From assembly GCA_046757205.1 (NCBI GenBank), contig JBHHXR010000019.1, positions 1 to 23,443 on the forward strand: a stretch of DNA of 23,443 bases, given 5' to 3'. Below, in pieces: positions 1 through 8,512 of the stretch (its first letter is position 1; each line of letters begins with the position of its first letter). Under the pieces are notes generated by a model. It made no database searches and was not told the origin of the DNA. It saw only the letters and a list, made by a program, of their open reading frames with translations. The translations under genes and the position numbers were made by a program. Source of the stretch: JBHHXR01 sp046757205 (GTDB lineage: Bacteria; Pseudomonadota; Alphaproteobacteria; Rhodobacterales; Rhodobacteraceae).

Positions 1-1702
1 CGGGCCACCAGCTTCCCGGCACCTCGACGGCGCCCTTCAGCCACTCGTCCAGCGTCTCCGGCGACATGTCCTCGTTCACCCAGTGCTGGTATTTCTTCAG
101 CGCCGGCGGGTTGACGACGCCGGCGATGTGGCCCGAACCCGACAGCACGAAGCGCACGTCGGCGCCGGTCATCATCCGCGCCCCCAGATAGACCGAGTGC
201 GCCGGCGCGATGTGATCCTCCCGCGTCGCGACGTGATAGACCGGCACCGAGATGTCCGATGGCCGCAGTTTCAGCCGGCCGAGTTTCAGGCGATCGCAGG
301 CGAAGGCGTTCTCGGTATAGAGCTCCTTCAGGTAGAAGCGGTGCACCCGCGCCGGCATCGCCGTCGAATCCGCGTTCCAGTACAGAAGGTCGAACGGGAA
401 GGGATCCCTGCCCAGCATGTAGTTGTTCACCACGTAGGCCCAGATCAGGTCGTTGGCGCGCAGCATGTTGAAGGCAGTCGCCATGCTTTCCGCCGGCAGA
501 TAGCCCTTCTCCATCTGCTCATCGACCATCTCCAGCGTCTTTTCATCGACAAACACCTGCAACTCGCCGGCGTCCTCGAAATCGAGCTGTGCGGTGAAGA
601 ACGTGGCCGAACGAACCCGCTTGTCCTTTTTCTTTCCAAGATACGCCAGCAGCGTGCCGGTCATGGTGCCGCCGATGCAGTAAGAGGCGAGGTTGACGCT
701 CTTCTGCCCGGTTTCCTCCAGCACCTTGTCGATGGCCTCGATGGCCCCCTTGTGCATGTAGCTTTCCCAGGTCTCGTCCTTCTGGCGCGCGTCCGGATTG
801 ACCCAGGAAATCATGAACACCGTGTAGCCCTGCCCGACCAGCCACTTGACCATGGATTTCTTCGGGTTGAGGTCGAGCACGTAGTACTTGTTGATCCACG
901 GCGGCACGAACAACAGCGGTCTCGCGTAGACCTTCTCGGTCGCCGGCGCGTATTGGATGAGCTGCATGATTTCGTTCTGCCAGATCACCTGCCCGGGCGT
1001 CACCGCCAGGTTGCGGCCGACTTCGAACTTGTCCATGTCGGTCTGGCGGATCAGCAGCCTGCCCTTGCCCCGCTTCATGTCGTCGAGCATCATCTTGAGC
1101 CCGCGCACCAGGTTCTGGCCGCGCTCCTCTACCGTGGCCTCCAGCACTTCGGGGTTGAGCGCGAAGAAATTCGCCGGGTTCATCGCTTCGACGTACTGGC
1201 GGGTGTAGAAATCCAGTTTCTTGCGGTCCTTGGGGTCCAGATCACCCACCGAATGCACGGTGTCCTGAAGCCAGCCGGCGGTCAGCAGGTAGGAATTCTT
1301 GATATAGTCGAACAGCGCGTTTTCCGACCATTCCTTGTGGTCGAAGCGTTTCGTGGGCTTGGCCATGTGCGGCAGGTGCAGCTGGTGGCGTGTATCTTCC
1401 GCGCCCAGCCATTTCAGCGCCGCGTGCTGCCAAAGTTCCTGCTGGGCCTGCCAGAACCCCAGCGTGGCGTCGGCGATCTCTTCGGGGTTTTCCAGCATCG
1501 CGCGGGTGAATTCGGCGATCGCCGGCCAGGTGTTCAGCGGATCGGGATCGGAAGCGGCGTTCGTTTCCATCTGGGATTCCAGGAAGTTCTCCCAGATCTT
1601 GCCGCTGACCTCGACGACCTCGGCCATGTTGGCGGCAAACTCCCTGCCCTTTTCGGCAAGGGCCTCGATCTCTTCGGTGTCGACAGGATTGCTCTCGGCC
1701 AT
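1..1702 (-). CDS. phaC: Class I poly(3-hydroxyalkanoate) synthase PhaC, C-terminus cut by window edge
   Basis: Polymerises 3-hydroxyacyl-CoA into polyhydroxyalkanoate on the surface of cytoplasmic carbon-storage granules. Reading from ATG at 1702, 567 codons are present; class I synthases run to about 590-600 residues, so a few tens of C-terminal residues lie outside the window. The N-terminal half is the class I helical domain, followed by an alpha/beta hydrolase core with the block FVPPWINKYYVLDLNP. The catalytic triad is visible: nucleophile Cys342 in SYCIGG, Asp496 in TREDHIAP and His525 in SGHIAGVVNPP. GGTGGGG precedes the start. Two oddities: the lipase-like box normally begins with Gly but has Ser here, and the residue after DHIAP is Ala where Trp is usual. 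The gene is divergent from the small lipoprotein gene. No phasin, phaA/B or phaR gene is visible. Confidence 0.96.
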   Translation of the reverse strand, partial: MAESNPVDTEEIEALAEKGREFAANMAEVVEVSGKIWENFLESQMETNAASDPDPLNTWPAIAEFTRAMLENPEEIADATLGFWQAQQELWQHAALKWLGAEDTRHQLHLPHMAKPTKRFDHKEWSENALFDYIKNSYLLTAGWLQDTVHSVGDLDPKDRKKLDFYTRQYVEAMNPANFFALNPEVLEATVEERGQNLVRGLKMMLDDMKRGKGRLLIRQTDMDKFEVGRNLAVTPGQVIWQNEIMQLIQYAPATEKVYARPLLFVPPWINKYYVLDLNPKKSMVKWLVGQGYTVFMISWVNPDARQKDETWESYMHKGAIEAIDKVLEETGQKSVNLASYCIGGTMTGTLLAYLGKKKDKRVRSATFFTAQLDFEDAGELQVFVDEKTLEMVDEQMEKGYLPAESMATAFNMLRANDLIWAYVVNNYMLGRDPFPFDLLYWNADSTAMPARVHRFYLKELYTENAFACDRLKLGRLKLRPSDISVPVYHVATREDHIAPAHSVYLGARMMTGADVRFVLSGSGHIAGVVNPPALKKYQHWVNEDMSPETLDEWLKGAVEVPGSWWP

Positions 1703-1820
1703 TTTCCCCACCCGTATCGCGCGGCAGCTTGCCCGGCTCCGCCAAGTCACCTAATCATGCCTCAACTACCGTCAAGCCCCAACCGCCGGCAAGCGATGAT
1801 ATGGAAGAAAGCCGACCTAC

Positions 1821-2111
1821 ATGCTGCACCTGAGCGGAAATCACCGGTATCGGCCGGCGATCTGCGCCGGGCTGGCCGCGATCGCCGTAGCGGCGGGATG
1901 CTCGTTCAAGCCTGATCTGCCGGGCTACTCATCAACGCCATCCGCGCAAACGCTGGCCGCCGGGTATCCGGCGCTGATCCCCCAGGACGTCTTTGCCGCC
2001 GAACTGGCGCAGGCCAGCAGCGGCTTCGATCCGGCCCAGGCAGAGACCGAAGCGCTGCTGGCCCGCGCGGCGGCATTGCGCGCCCGTGGCGCGGCGATGA
2101 TGAAACAGTAA
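1821..2111 (+). CDS. Small putative lipoprotein, function unknown
   Basis: A 96-residue protein with a basic N-terminus, a hydrophobic stretch (about residues 13-26) and a lipobox-like AAGC at Cys27, followed by SFKPDLPGYSS. That suggests export and lipid attachment; Ala at the -3 position is not the best lipobox residue, so the anchor is likely but unproven. The mature part is short, Ala-rich and probably helical (residues 50-96), with no domain I recognise. The ribosome site is weak (GGAAG about 15 bases upstream). It lies 79 bp before the aminotransferase on the same strand and is divergent from phaC. It could be a real small cell-envelope protein or a chance ORF; the lipobox is the main reason to keep it. 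Confidence 0.55.
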   Translation: MLHLSGNHRYRPAICAGLAAIAVAAGCSFKPDLPGYSSTPSAQTLAAGYPALIPQDVFAAELAQASSGFDPAQAETEALLARAAALRARGAAMMKQ

Positions 2112-2190
2112 CGTAAACGCCCGACAAGCCACTGTCATTTACCACCGCGCGACGCTATGGTGCCGCGCAAAACAAGCGCCGATCGAGCAC

Positions 2191-3432
2191 ATGCCCGAAG
2201 AGTTCTATCGCATCAAGCGCCTGCCGCCCTATGTGTTCGCCGAGGTGAACCGGCTGAAGGCCGCATATCGCGCCGAGGGCATGGACATCATCGATTTCGG
2301 CATGGGCAATCCGGACATGGATACGCCCGCCCATATCGTCGACAAACTGGTCGAGACGGTGCGCAAACCGCGCACCAACCGCTATTCGGCGTCGCGCGGC
2401 ATCCCCGGCCTGCGCCGTGCACAGGCGGGCTATTACGAACGCCGCTTCGGCGTCGGGCTGGACCCGGAAACCGAGGTCATCGCCACGCTGGGGTCCAAGG
2501 AAGGGCTGGCCAACCTGGCGATGGCGATCACCGCGCCGGGCGACGTCATGCTGGTGCCCAATCCGTCCTACCCGATCCACCCTTACGGCTTCATGATCGC
2601 CGGCGGCACGCTGCGGCATATCCAGGCATTGCACGAGGGCCGGTTCGACGCGGAAGCCTACATGCGGCAATTGTCGCGCGCGGTGACGCACTCGGTGCCG
2701 AAACCGGTGGCGCTGGTGGTCAATTTCCCGTCCAACCCGACGGCGCAGCTCGCCGATCTGGATTTCTACCGCGAACTGGTGGGCTTCGCCCGCAAGCACG
2801 AGCTTTGGGTGCTGTCGGATCTTGCCTATGCGGAGATCCATTTCGACGGCCACCCGCCGCCGTCGGTGCTTCAGATCGAAGGTGCGAAGAATATCGCCGT
2901 CGAGTTCACCTCGCTGAGCAAGACCTTCGCCATGCCGGGCTGGCGGATGGGATTCGCGGTCGGCAACGCCCGCCTGATCGCGGCGCTGACGCGCATAAAG
3001 TCCTATCTCGATTACGGCGCCTTCACGCCGGTGCAGGTCGCGGCGGCGGCGGCGCTCAACGGCCCGGCCGACTGCATCGCTGAAATCCGCGGCATCTACC
3101 ACTCGCGGCGCGACGTTCTGGTCGAGGCGATGGGCCGCGCCGGCTGGGACATCCCGCCGCCGCCGGCCACCATGTTCGCCTGGGCACCGATCCCGGAGGC
3201 CTTCCGCGACATCGGCTCGATGGCATTTTCGAAGATCCTGCTGAAGGAGGCGGAAGTTGCGGTTGCGCCCGGCATCGGCTTCGGCGAATACGGCGAGGGC
3301 TACGTGCGGCTGGCGCTGGTGGAGAACGAGCAGCGCATCCGCCAGGCGGCGCGCGGCGTCAGGCGGGTGATGGAAAACGCCGGAGCGCTGCGCGACAGCC
3401 ACAATCCGGCGGCCGCGCAGGCCGGCGGCTGA
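2191..3432 (+). CDS. Class I/II PLP aminotransferase (AlaC / LL-diaminopimelate aminotransferase-like)
   Basis: A 413-residue fold-type I aminotransferase. The PLP lysine is Lys244 in SLSKTFAMPGWRMGF, preceded by the cofactor-binding NFPSNPTAQ and SDLAYAEIHF blocks and the N-terminal substrate-side motif DFGMGNPDMDTP. These match the COG0436 group that includes E. coli AlaC (glutamate-pyruvate transaminase) and proteins often annotated as LL-diaminopimelate aminotransferase. The sequence alone does not settle the substrate: alanine synthesis or an aspartate-family amino acid are the main options. It ends 16 bp before hom, so the two are probably co-transcribed, which favours a role in aspartate-derived or related amino-acid metabolism. 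The start at 2191 has only a weak ribosome site, but the N-terminus has a normal length for the family. Confidence 0.9.
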   Translation: MPEEFYRIKRLPPYVFAEVNRLKAAYRAEGMDIIDFGMGNPDMDTPAHIVDKLVETVRKPRTNRYSASRGIPGLRRAQAGYYERRFGVGLDPETEVIATLGSKEGLANLAMAITAPGDVMLVPNPSYPIHPYGFMIAGGTLRHIQALHEGRFDAEAYMRQLSRAVTHSVPKPVALVVNFPSNPTAQLADLDFYRELVGFARKHELWVLSDLAYAEIHFDGHPPPSVLQIEGAKNIAVEFTSLSKTFAMPGWRMGFAVGNARLIAALTRIKSYLDYGAFTPVQVAAAAALNGPADCIAEIRGIYHSRRDVLVEAMGRAGWDIPPPPATMFAWAPIPEAFRDIGSMAFSKILLKEAEVAVAPGIGFGEYGEGYVRLALVENEQRIRQAARGVRRVMENAGALRDSHNPAAAQAGG

Positions 3433-3448
3433 TCGGGGAGAGATGCAG

Positions 3449-4735
3449 ATGACCACACCGCTGCGCATCGGGCTTGCCGGGATCGGCACCGTCGGAACCG
3501 GCGTCGTGCGCATCGTGCAGGAAAACGCCGGGCTGCTGGCCGCGCGCGCCGGGCGCGAGATCGCCGTCGCCGCGGTTTCGGCGCGGACCCGCCATCGCAA
3601 CCGCGGTGTCGATCTGTCGGCCTACGCCTGGGAGGACGACCCGGTGGCGCTGGCGCGGCGCGATGATGTCGATCTGGTGGTCGAGGTGATCGGCGGTGAA
3701 AACGGCCCGGCGCGCGCCGTCACCGAGACCGCGCTGGCCATGGGCAAGCACGTGGTCACCGCCAACAAGGCGATGCTGGCGCATCACGGCCAGTCGCTGG
3801 CCGAACTGGCGGAATCACGCGACGTGTCGCTGCGTTTCGAGGCCGCCGTCGCCGGCGGCATCCCGATCATCAAGGGCCTCGCCGAAGGTCTTGCGGGCAA
3901 CCGCATCCGCCGCGTCATGGGGGTGCTCAACGGCACCTGCAACTACATCCTGACCCGCATGGAGGCGACCGGCGAGGGATATGATACCGTTCTGGAACAG
4001 GCCCAGAAGTTCGGCTATGCCGAGGCCGACCCGAGCTTCGACGTCGACGGCGTGGATGCCGCCCACAAGCTCGCCCTTCTTGCGGCGACGGCCTTCGGCA
4101 CCCGGGTCGATTTCGAGAATGCCAAGATCGAGGGCATCAGCCACCTGCACCTGGCCGATATCGAGCAGGCCCGCGACATGGGCTACGCGATCAAGCTTCT
4201 GGGCATCGCGCGGCTCAACGAGGACGGGCTGGAACAGCGTACCCAACCCTGCCTGGTGCCGGCGCGCTCGCCGCTCGGCCAGCTCGAGGGCGTGACCAAC
4301 ATGGTGATCGTCGAGGGCGACCGGGTCGGCCAGACGGTGTTCGCCGGCCCCGGCGCCGGCGAGGGGCCGACCGCCTCGGCGGTGATCGGCGACATCATCG
4401 ACATCGCGCGCGGCGTGCGGTTTCCGGTGTTCGGTTCACCGGCCACCGGGCTCGTCAGAGCCGGACGGTCGCAGACCGGCGTCGACGCCGCCTATTACCT
4501 GCGGTTCCTGCTCACCGACGCGCCCGGCGTGATGGGCCGCATCACCACCGCGCTCGGCCGGCACGGCATTTCCATCGACCGGATGCGCCAGTACGGCCAC
4601 GCCACCGACGAGGCGCCGGTCATCATCGTCACCCACAAGACCTCGCGCCCGGTGCTCGACGCGGCGCTGGCGGAGATATCGAAAACCGAAGCCTCGCGCG
4701 CCAAACCGGTCGCCATCCGCATCGAGGATGTGTGA
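3449..4735 (+). CDS. hom: Homoserine dehydrogenase with C-terminal ACT domain
   Basis: Reduces aspartate semialdehyde to homoserine with NAD(P)H, the branch to threonine, methionine and isoleucine. The N-terminal Rossmann domain carries GLAGIGTVGTG (residues 8-18). The catalytic domain holds HVVTANKAMLA and the family signature GYAEADPSFDVDGVDAAHK. A C-terminal ACT domain (from about residue 345, YYLRFLLTDAPGVMGRI) predicts allosteric feedback by an end-product amino acid, typically threonine. Two in-frame ATGs exist, at 3443 and 3449. GGAG at 3437-3440 sits 8 bases from the second but only 2 from the first, so 3449 (428 residues) is preferred. It follows the aminotransferase and precedes glpX on the same strand. 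Confidence 0.97.
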   Translation: MTTPLRIGLAGIGTVGTGVVRIVQENAGLLAARAGREIAVAAVSARTRHRNRGVDLSAYAWEDDPVALARRDDVDLVVEVIGGENGPARAVTETALAMGKHVVTANKAMLAHHGQSLAELAESRDVSLRFEAAVAGGIPIIKGLAEGLAGNRIRRVMGVLNGTCNYILTRMEATGEGYDTVLEQAQKFGYAEADPSFDVDGVDAAHKLALLAATAFGTRVDFENAKIEGISHLHLADIEQARDMGYAIKLLGIARLNEDGLEQRTQPCLVPARSPLGQLEGVTNMVIVEGDRVGQTVFAGPGAGEGPTASAVIGDIIDIARGVRFPVFGSPATGLVRAGRSQTGVDAAYYLRFLLTDAPGVMGRITTALGRHGISIDRMRQYGHATDEAPVIIVTHKTSRPVLDAALAEISKTEASRAKPVAIRIEDV

Positions 4736-4814
4736 GGCTTTGTGACACACCTCGAAACGCAGGGGACAGGCTTAGACTTCGCTCAGTGTCAAAAGACAGT
4801 ACAGGAGCCGCATG

Positions 4815-5783
4815 ATGCCGCACAATGACGAGAAATTTGCCGACCGTATGTTGTCGCTCGGTTTGGCCCGTGTGTCGGAGGCGGCCGCCATCGCGTCCGC
4901 CCGGCTGATCGGCTCGGGCGACGAGAAGGCCGCCGACCAGGCCGCCGTCGACGCCATGCGCGAGCAGCTGAATCTGCTCGACATCGCCGGCGTGGTGGTG
5001 ATCGGCGAGGGCGAGCGCGACGAGGCGCCGATGCTCTTTATCGGTGAAGAGGTCGGTACCGGCGACGGCCCCGGCGTCGACATAGCGCTCGATCCGCTGG
5101 AAGGCACCACGCTGACCGCCAAGGACATGCCCAACGCGCTGGCGGTGATCTCCATGGGGCCGCGTGGCTCGATGCTGCACGCGCCCGACGTCTACATGGA
5201 CAAGCTGGCGATCGGCCCGGGCTATCCCGAAGGCATCGTCAGCCTCGAAATGACGCCGACCGAACGCGTGCTGACTTTCGCCAAGGCCAAGGGCTGTAAA
5301 CCCTCGGAGCTGATGGTCTGCATCCTGGAACGCCCGCGCCACGACGATCTGGTGCGCGAAATCCGCGAAACCGGCGCCCGCATCCGGCTGATCACCGACG
5401 GCGACGTGGCCGGCGTGATACACTGCGCCGAGAGCGAGAAGACCGGCATCGACATGTACATGGGCCAGGGCGGCGCGCCCGAGGGCGTGCTGGCCGCCGG
5501 CGCGCTGAAGTGCATGGGCGGCCAGATGGAGGGCCGGCTGGTGTTCCGCAACGATGACGAGCGCTCCCGCGCCATGCGCGCCGGGATCACCGATTTCGAC
5601 CGCATCTACACGCGCAACGACATGGTGACCAGCGACGTGATCTTCGCGGCGACCGGCGTCACCGACGGCTCGATCGTCCACGGCGCGCGCCGCGACGGCG
5701 AGTGGCTGGAGACCGAGACCATCCTGATGCGGTCCAAGACCCACTCGCTGCGGCGTCTGTTCTACCGGCTGAAGTACTTCTGA
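4815..5783 (+). CDS. glpX: Class II fructose-1,6-bisphosphatase GlpX
   Basis: Hydrolyses fructose-1,6-bisphosphate to fructose-6-phosphate in gluconeogenesis. The family metal and substrate motifs are present in order: VVVIGEGERDEAPML, then ALDPLEGTTLTAKDMPNALAV, with the C-terminal IFAATGVTDGS block. The length of 322 residues is normal, so the gene looks intact. ATG occurs at both 4812 and 4815; AGGAG at 4803-4807 is 4 and 7 bases away respectively, favouring 4815. It begins about 80 bp after hom, which leaves room for a promoter, and is followed by the two-helix membrane protein and recJ. From memory, hom-glpX-recJ is a recurring order in alphaproteobacteria. No other fructose bisphosphatase is in the window. 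Confidence 0.96.
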   Translation: MPHNDEKFADRMLSLGLARVSEAAAIASARLIGSGDEKAADQAAVDAMREQLNLLDIAGVVVIGEGERDEAPMLFIGEEVGTGDGPGVDIALDPLEGTTLTAKDMPNALAVISMGPRGSMLHAPDVYMDKLAIGPGYPEGIVSLEMTPTERVLTFAKAKGCKPSELMVCILERPRHDDLVREIRETGARIRLITDGDVAGVIHCAESEKTGIDMYMGQGGAPEGVLAAGALKCMGGQMEGRLVFRNDDERSRAMRAGITDFDRIYTRNDMVTSDVIFAATGVTDGSIVHGARRDGEWLETETILMRSKTHSLRRLFYRLKYF

Positions 5784-5909
5784 GGCACGGCGAAGACCGG
5801 CCGGAAAGCGAAACCCGCGGCACAAGGGCAAGAGCCGGCCGGCCGGCGCCTCGCAGGACGCAACAGGAAGACCTGACCGCGGCGGGACGCGGCGACGGAG
5901 GAAAGGCAA

Positions 5910-6305
5910 ATGGTTCGCAAGATCGGTTTCGGCGACGAAAGCAAAGCAACGGAGGCCGGGCCGGTCCGCCGCGCCGGCGCGTCAGACAAAGACCTGGCGA
6001 AGGCCGAATCCCCGCCGGCCGGCGCCGGCGGCAAGGCGGCTCCGGCGGCCGGGCGCCCGCGCTGGGGCGGCATCGTCTTCCTGACGCTGTTTCTCGTGCC
6101 ATGGATGGTGATGATCCTTCTCGTGGCGGCCGGCATGCTGACCGGCGACGCCCGAGGGGCTGGCCTCTACCCGGTCATCTGGCTGCTGCTCGCGGTGCTG
6201 GGCGCGTTCGTCCTGATGCGCAAGATCCGCCATTTCTACCGTGGCGGAAGCTGGCTCCGGACCCCCGAGGAAGTGGCCGGGAAATCGGCGGACAAGACCG
6301 GGTGA
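5910..6305 (+). CDS. Small membrane protein with two predicted transmembrane helices
   Basis: A 131-residue protein of unknown function. Residues 1-50 are a polar, Ala/Gly/Pro/Lys-rich and probably disordered tail. They are followed by two hydrophobic segments, about 54-76 (IVFLTLFLVPWMVMILLVAAG) and 86-102 (LYPVIWLLLAVLGAFVLM), then a basic C-terminal tail beginning RKIRHFYRGG. The charge pattern puts both ends in the cytoplasm. GGAGGAAAGG lies just before the ATG, a strong ribosome site. Its TGA overlaps the GTG start of recJ (GTGA), so translation of the two is probably coupled. I do not recognise the family, and nothing in the sequence indicates a role in DNA repair beyond that coupling. 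Confidence 0.8.
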   Translation: MVRKIGFGDESKATEAGPVRRAGASDKDLAKAESPPAGAGGKAAPAAGRPRWGGIVFLTLFLVPWMVMILLVAAGMLTGDARGAGLYPVIWLLLAVLGAFVLMRKIRHFYRGGSWLRTPEEVAGKSADKTG

Positions 6306-8056
6306 GCGAATCGTTCCTGGGCGTCGGCAAGTCTCTGCTCGGGCGGCGCTGGACCGGACCGGGCGAAGAGGCCGAACGGATCGGCGCGGCGATCGCGCAG
6401 GCGAACGGGTTGCCGGACATCGTCGGTCGGGTGCTGGCCCGCTGCGGCGCGACGCCGCAGACCGCGGCAAGCTACCTGTCGCCGTCGCTGCGCGAACTGA
6501 CGCCGGACCCCTCGACGCTGCGCGACATGGACAGCGCGGCGGAACGGTTCCTGCGCGCCGTCGACGGCGACGAGAGCATCGCCGTATTCGCCGATTACGA
6601 CGTCGACGGCGGTGCCTCGGCGGCGCTGATCCTGAACTGGCTGCGCCAGCTTGGAAAGACCGCGACGCTCTACGTGCCGGACCGGATCGAGGAGGGCTAC
6701 GGGCCGAACGAGGCGGCGATGCGGGCGCTGGCGGGCGCGCATTCGCTGATCGTCTGCGTCGATTGCGGAACCCTGTCGCACGGTCCCGTCGCCGCGGCAC
6801 GCGAAGCCGGCGCCGATGTCATCGTGCTCGACCACCATCTCGGCGGCGAATCCCTTCCCGTGGCGGCGGCGCTGGTCAATCCCAACCGGCAGGACGAGAG
6901 TGGCGATCTGGGATATCTGTGCGCGGCCGGCGTGGTCTTCCTGTTTCTGGTGGCGCTCAACCGGCTGATGCGGGGCGGCGGGCGGACCGGCCCCGAACTG
7001 AGGGACATGCTCGATCTGGCGGCGCTGGCGACGGTGGCCGACGTGGCGCCGCTGGTCGGTTTCAACCGGGCGCTGGTGCGCCAGGGGCTGAAGGTGATGG
7101 CGGCGCGCAAGCGGCCGGGGCTGCGGGCGCTGGCCGACGTGGCGCGGATGACGAGCGCGCCCAACGCCTACCACTTGGGCTTCCTGCTGGGCCCGCGCGT
7201 TAACGCCGGCGGGCGCATCGGAGCGGCGGATCTCGGGGCACGGCTGCTGGCGACGGCCGACGAAAACGAGGCGGCGGCGCTGGCCGAGCGGCTCGACGCG
7301 CTGAACGCCGAGCGCCAGCGTATCGAAGCCGAGGTGCTGGCGCAAGCAATGGAACAGGCGCAGACCCGCGACATCTCCGGCCCGCTGGTGTGGGCGGCGG
7401 GCGAAGGCTGGCACGCCGGCGTCGTCGGCATCGTGGCCGGGCGGCTGAAAGAGGCGTTCAACCGCCCCGCCGTGGTGATCGGGCTGGACGGCGAGGCCGG
7501 CAAGGGTTCCGGCCGGTCGGTCGGCGGCGTCGATCTCGGCCATGCGGTCGCCGCCTGCATGCGCGAGGGCCTGATCGAGGCCGGGGGCGGGCACCGCATG
7601 GCGGCCGGTCTCAGCCTGACCCGGACCCAGGTTGAACCGGCGATGCAGCGCCTCGGCGAGTTGCTCGGCCGCCAGGGCGCGGCAGCGGCCGGTCCGCGCG
7701 ACCTCAGGCTCGACGGCATGATCGCGCCCGGCGGCGCGACGCTGGATCTGATCGAACGGCTGGAACAGGCCGGGCCGTTCGGCGCCGGCGCCCCGGCGCC
7801 GCGGCTGGCGGTGGCGGCGGCGCGCATCGCCTTCGCCAAGCCGGCCGGCGAGACGCATCTGCGCCTGACGCTCGCCGACGCCGGTGGCGGCCGGCTCGAC
7901 GCCATCGCCTTCGGCGCCTTCGAGGGGCCGCTGGGCCCGGCACTGACGTCGCACCGCGGCGCGCCGTTCCACTTTGCCGGCCGGCTGGAGATCGACGACT
8001 GGGGCGGAAGGCGGCGCCCGAAGCTGCGGCTGGAGGACGCCGCACCGGTGGCGTGA
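6302..8056 (+). CDS. recJ: Single-stranded-DNA-specific exonuclease RecJ
   Basis: A 5'-3' single-strand DNA exonuclease of recombination and mismatch repair, in the DHH phosphoesterase family. From GTG at 6302 it is 584 residues, normal for RecJ. The DHH domain shows FADYDVDGGAS (about 96-106), VCVDCG (151-156) and VLDHH (175-179). The DHHA1 domain carries LGPRVNAGGRIGAADLGARL and the GGGHRMAAG loop, followed by the C-terminal OB-like region. The reading frame stays open upstream to 5702, inside glpX, but the GTG that overlaps the preceding stop codon (GTGA) gives the expected N-terminus. It is coupled to the small membrane protein and followed 73 bp later by tRNA-Glu. Confidence 0.95.
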   Translation: MSESFLGVGKSLLGRRWTGPGEEAERIGAAIAQANGLPDIVGRVLARCGATPQTAASYLSPSLRELTPDPSTLRDMDSAAERFLRAVDGDESIAVFADYDVDGGASAALILNWLRQLGKTATLYVPDRIEEGYGPNEAAMRALAGAHSLIVCVDCGTLSHGPVAAAREAGADVIVLDHHLGGESLPVAAALVNPNRQDESGDLGYLCAAGVVFLFLVALNRLMRGGGRTGPELRDMLDLAALATVADVAPLVGFNRALVRQGLKVMAARKRPGLRALADVARMTSAPNAYHLGFLLGPRVNAGGRIGAADLGARLLATADENEAAALAERLDALNAERQRIEAEVLAQAMEQAQTRDISGPLVWAAGEGWHAGVVGIVAGRLKEAFNRPAVVIGLDGEAGKGSGRSVGGVDLGHAVAACMREGLIEAGGGHRMAAGLSLTRTQVEPAMQRLGELLGRQGAAAAGPRDLRLDGMIAPGGATLDLIERLEQAGPFGAGAPAPRLAVAAARIAFAKPAGETHLRLTLADAGGGRLDAIAFGAFEGPLGPALTSHRGAPFHFAGRLEIDDWGGRRRPKLRLEDAAPVA

Positions 8057-8083
8057 TATTCCCCGGCGCGCGGAAAATGCCGC

Positions 8084-8112
8084 TTGCAAGCACATCGGCC
8101 AGCGACTAAATA
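8084..8112 (+). promoter_or_regulatory. Sigma-70 promoter for tRNA-Glu
   Basis: TTGCAA at 8084-8089 and TAAATA at 8107-8112 are separated by 17 bp, close to the sigma-70 consensus. The predicted start, about 8119, is roughly 10 bp before the mature tRNA. The element is in the gap after the recJ stop. Confidence 0.65.
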
Positions 8113-8129
8113 CCCGCCACAGCCATCGG

Positions 8130-8205
8130 GCGCCCTTCGTCTAGTGGTCTAGGACGCCGCCCTTTCACGGCGGAAACACGGGTTCGAGTCCCGTAGGGCG
8201 TGCCA
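8130..8205 (+). tRNA. tRNA-Glu (anticodon TTC), CCA encoded
   Basis: A 76-base cloverleaf. The acceptor stem is GCGCCCT at 8130-8136 with AGGGCGT at 8195-8201 (one G-U at the end), discriminator G8202 and genomic CCA 8203-8205. The anticodon stem CCGCC/GGCGG encloses loop CTTTCAC with anticodon TTC at 8164-8166. The T arm contains GGTTCGAGTCC. It has its own promoter, and no other tRNA or rRNA is adjacent. Confidence 0.97.
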
Positions 8206-8336
8206 GCGGATCTCCCGGGTCTTCATCGCTCGCGAACGGCATCGCGCGCCGCCATGCCGGACGGGTGGAGGGGGCGGTAATGACGGATGCCGATGGAGCG
8301 GGCTTCAAGTTTTCCGGACCGCCGCTCCTCGCCACC

Positions 8337-8362
8337 CCGTCATTTCCGCGCAAGCGGGGGTG
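8337..8362. repeat. Degenerate intergenic palindromic repeat (CGTCATT-CCGCGCAAGCGG type)
   Basis: CGTCATTTCCGCGCAAGCGG resembles a short dispersed palindrome seen in many proteobacterial intergenic regions, whose core is GTCATTCCCGCG-AAGCGGGAA. The CCGC/GCGG stem is kept and the flanks have drifted. Only one copy is visible in the window, so the identification rests on recall of the motif. Confidence 0.35.
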
Positions 8363-8459
8363 TCAGGGGGCGATGGCTCGACTTCCGCTTCGCGGACATT
8401 TGTCGCAAGGCCCCGCATCTCGGCGATGAAAACAGCCCGGCGGCGGCGCGCCGAATCCC

Positions 8460-8476
8460 GTTAACCCGCGGTTAAC
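8460..8476. repeat. Inverted repeat GTTAACC-CGC-GGTTAAC
   Basis: Perfect 7-bp arms at 8460-8466 and 8470-8476 with a 3-bp centre. It lies about 100 bp beyond the 3' end of ilvE and overlaps the -35-like element at 8472. It could be an operator or a small hairpin. Confidence 0.5.
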
Positions 8477-8500
8477 AAATTGATTTATCAATGATATCAA
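8472..8500 (+). promoter_or_regulatory. Promoter-like element in the tRNA-ilvE gap
   Basis: TTAACA (8472-8477), a 17-bp spacer and TATCAA (8495-8500) match sigma-70 at 5/6 and 4/6. It would fire rightward, antisense to ilvE, with a start near 8507. On the other strand TTGATA lies in the same block. AT-rich DNA produces such matches by chance, and no gene is positioned to use it. Confidence 0.25.
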
Positions 8501-8512
8501 ATGACTAACCAC

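Noticed and set aside
83..1915. 610-codon plus-strand ORF over phaC
   Set aside because: It is antisense to a clear PhaC, has His/Arg-rich shadow composition and runs through the phaC promoter into the lipoprotein gene.
5702..6301. N-terminal extension of recJ by 200 codons
   Set aside because: It would overlap glpX and the membrane protein, with Arg/Gly-rich out-of-frame composition; GTG at 6302 gives a normal RecJ.
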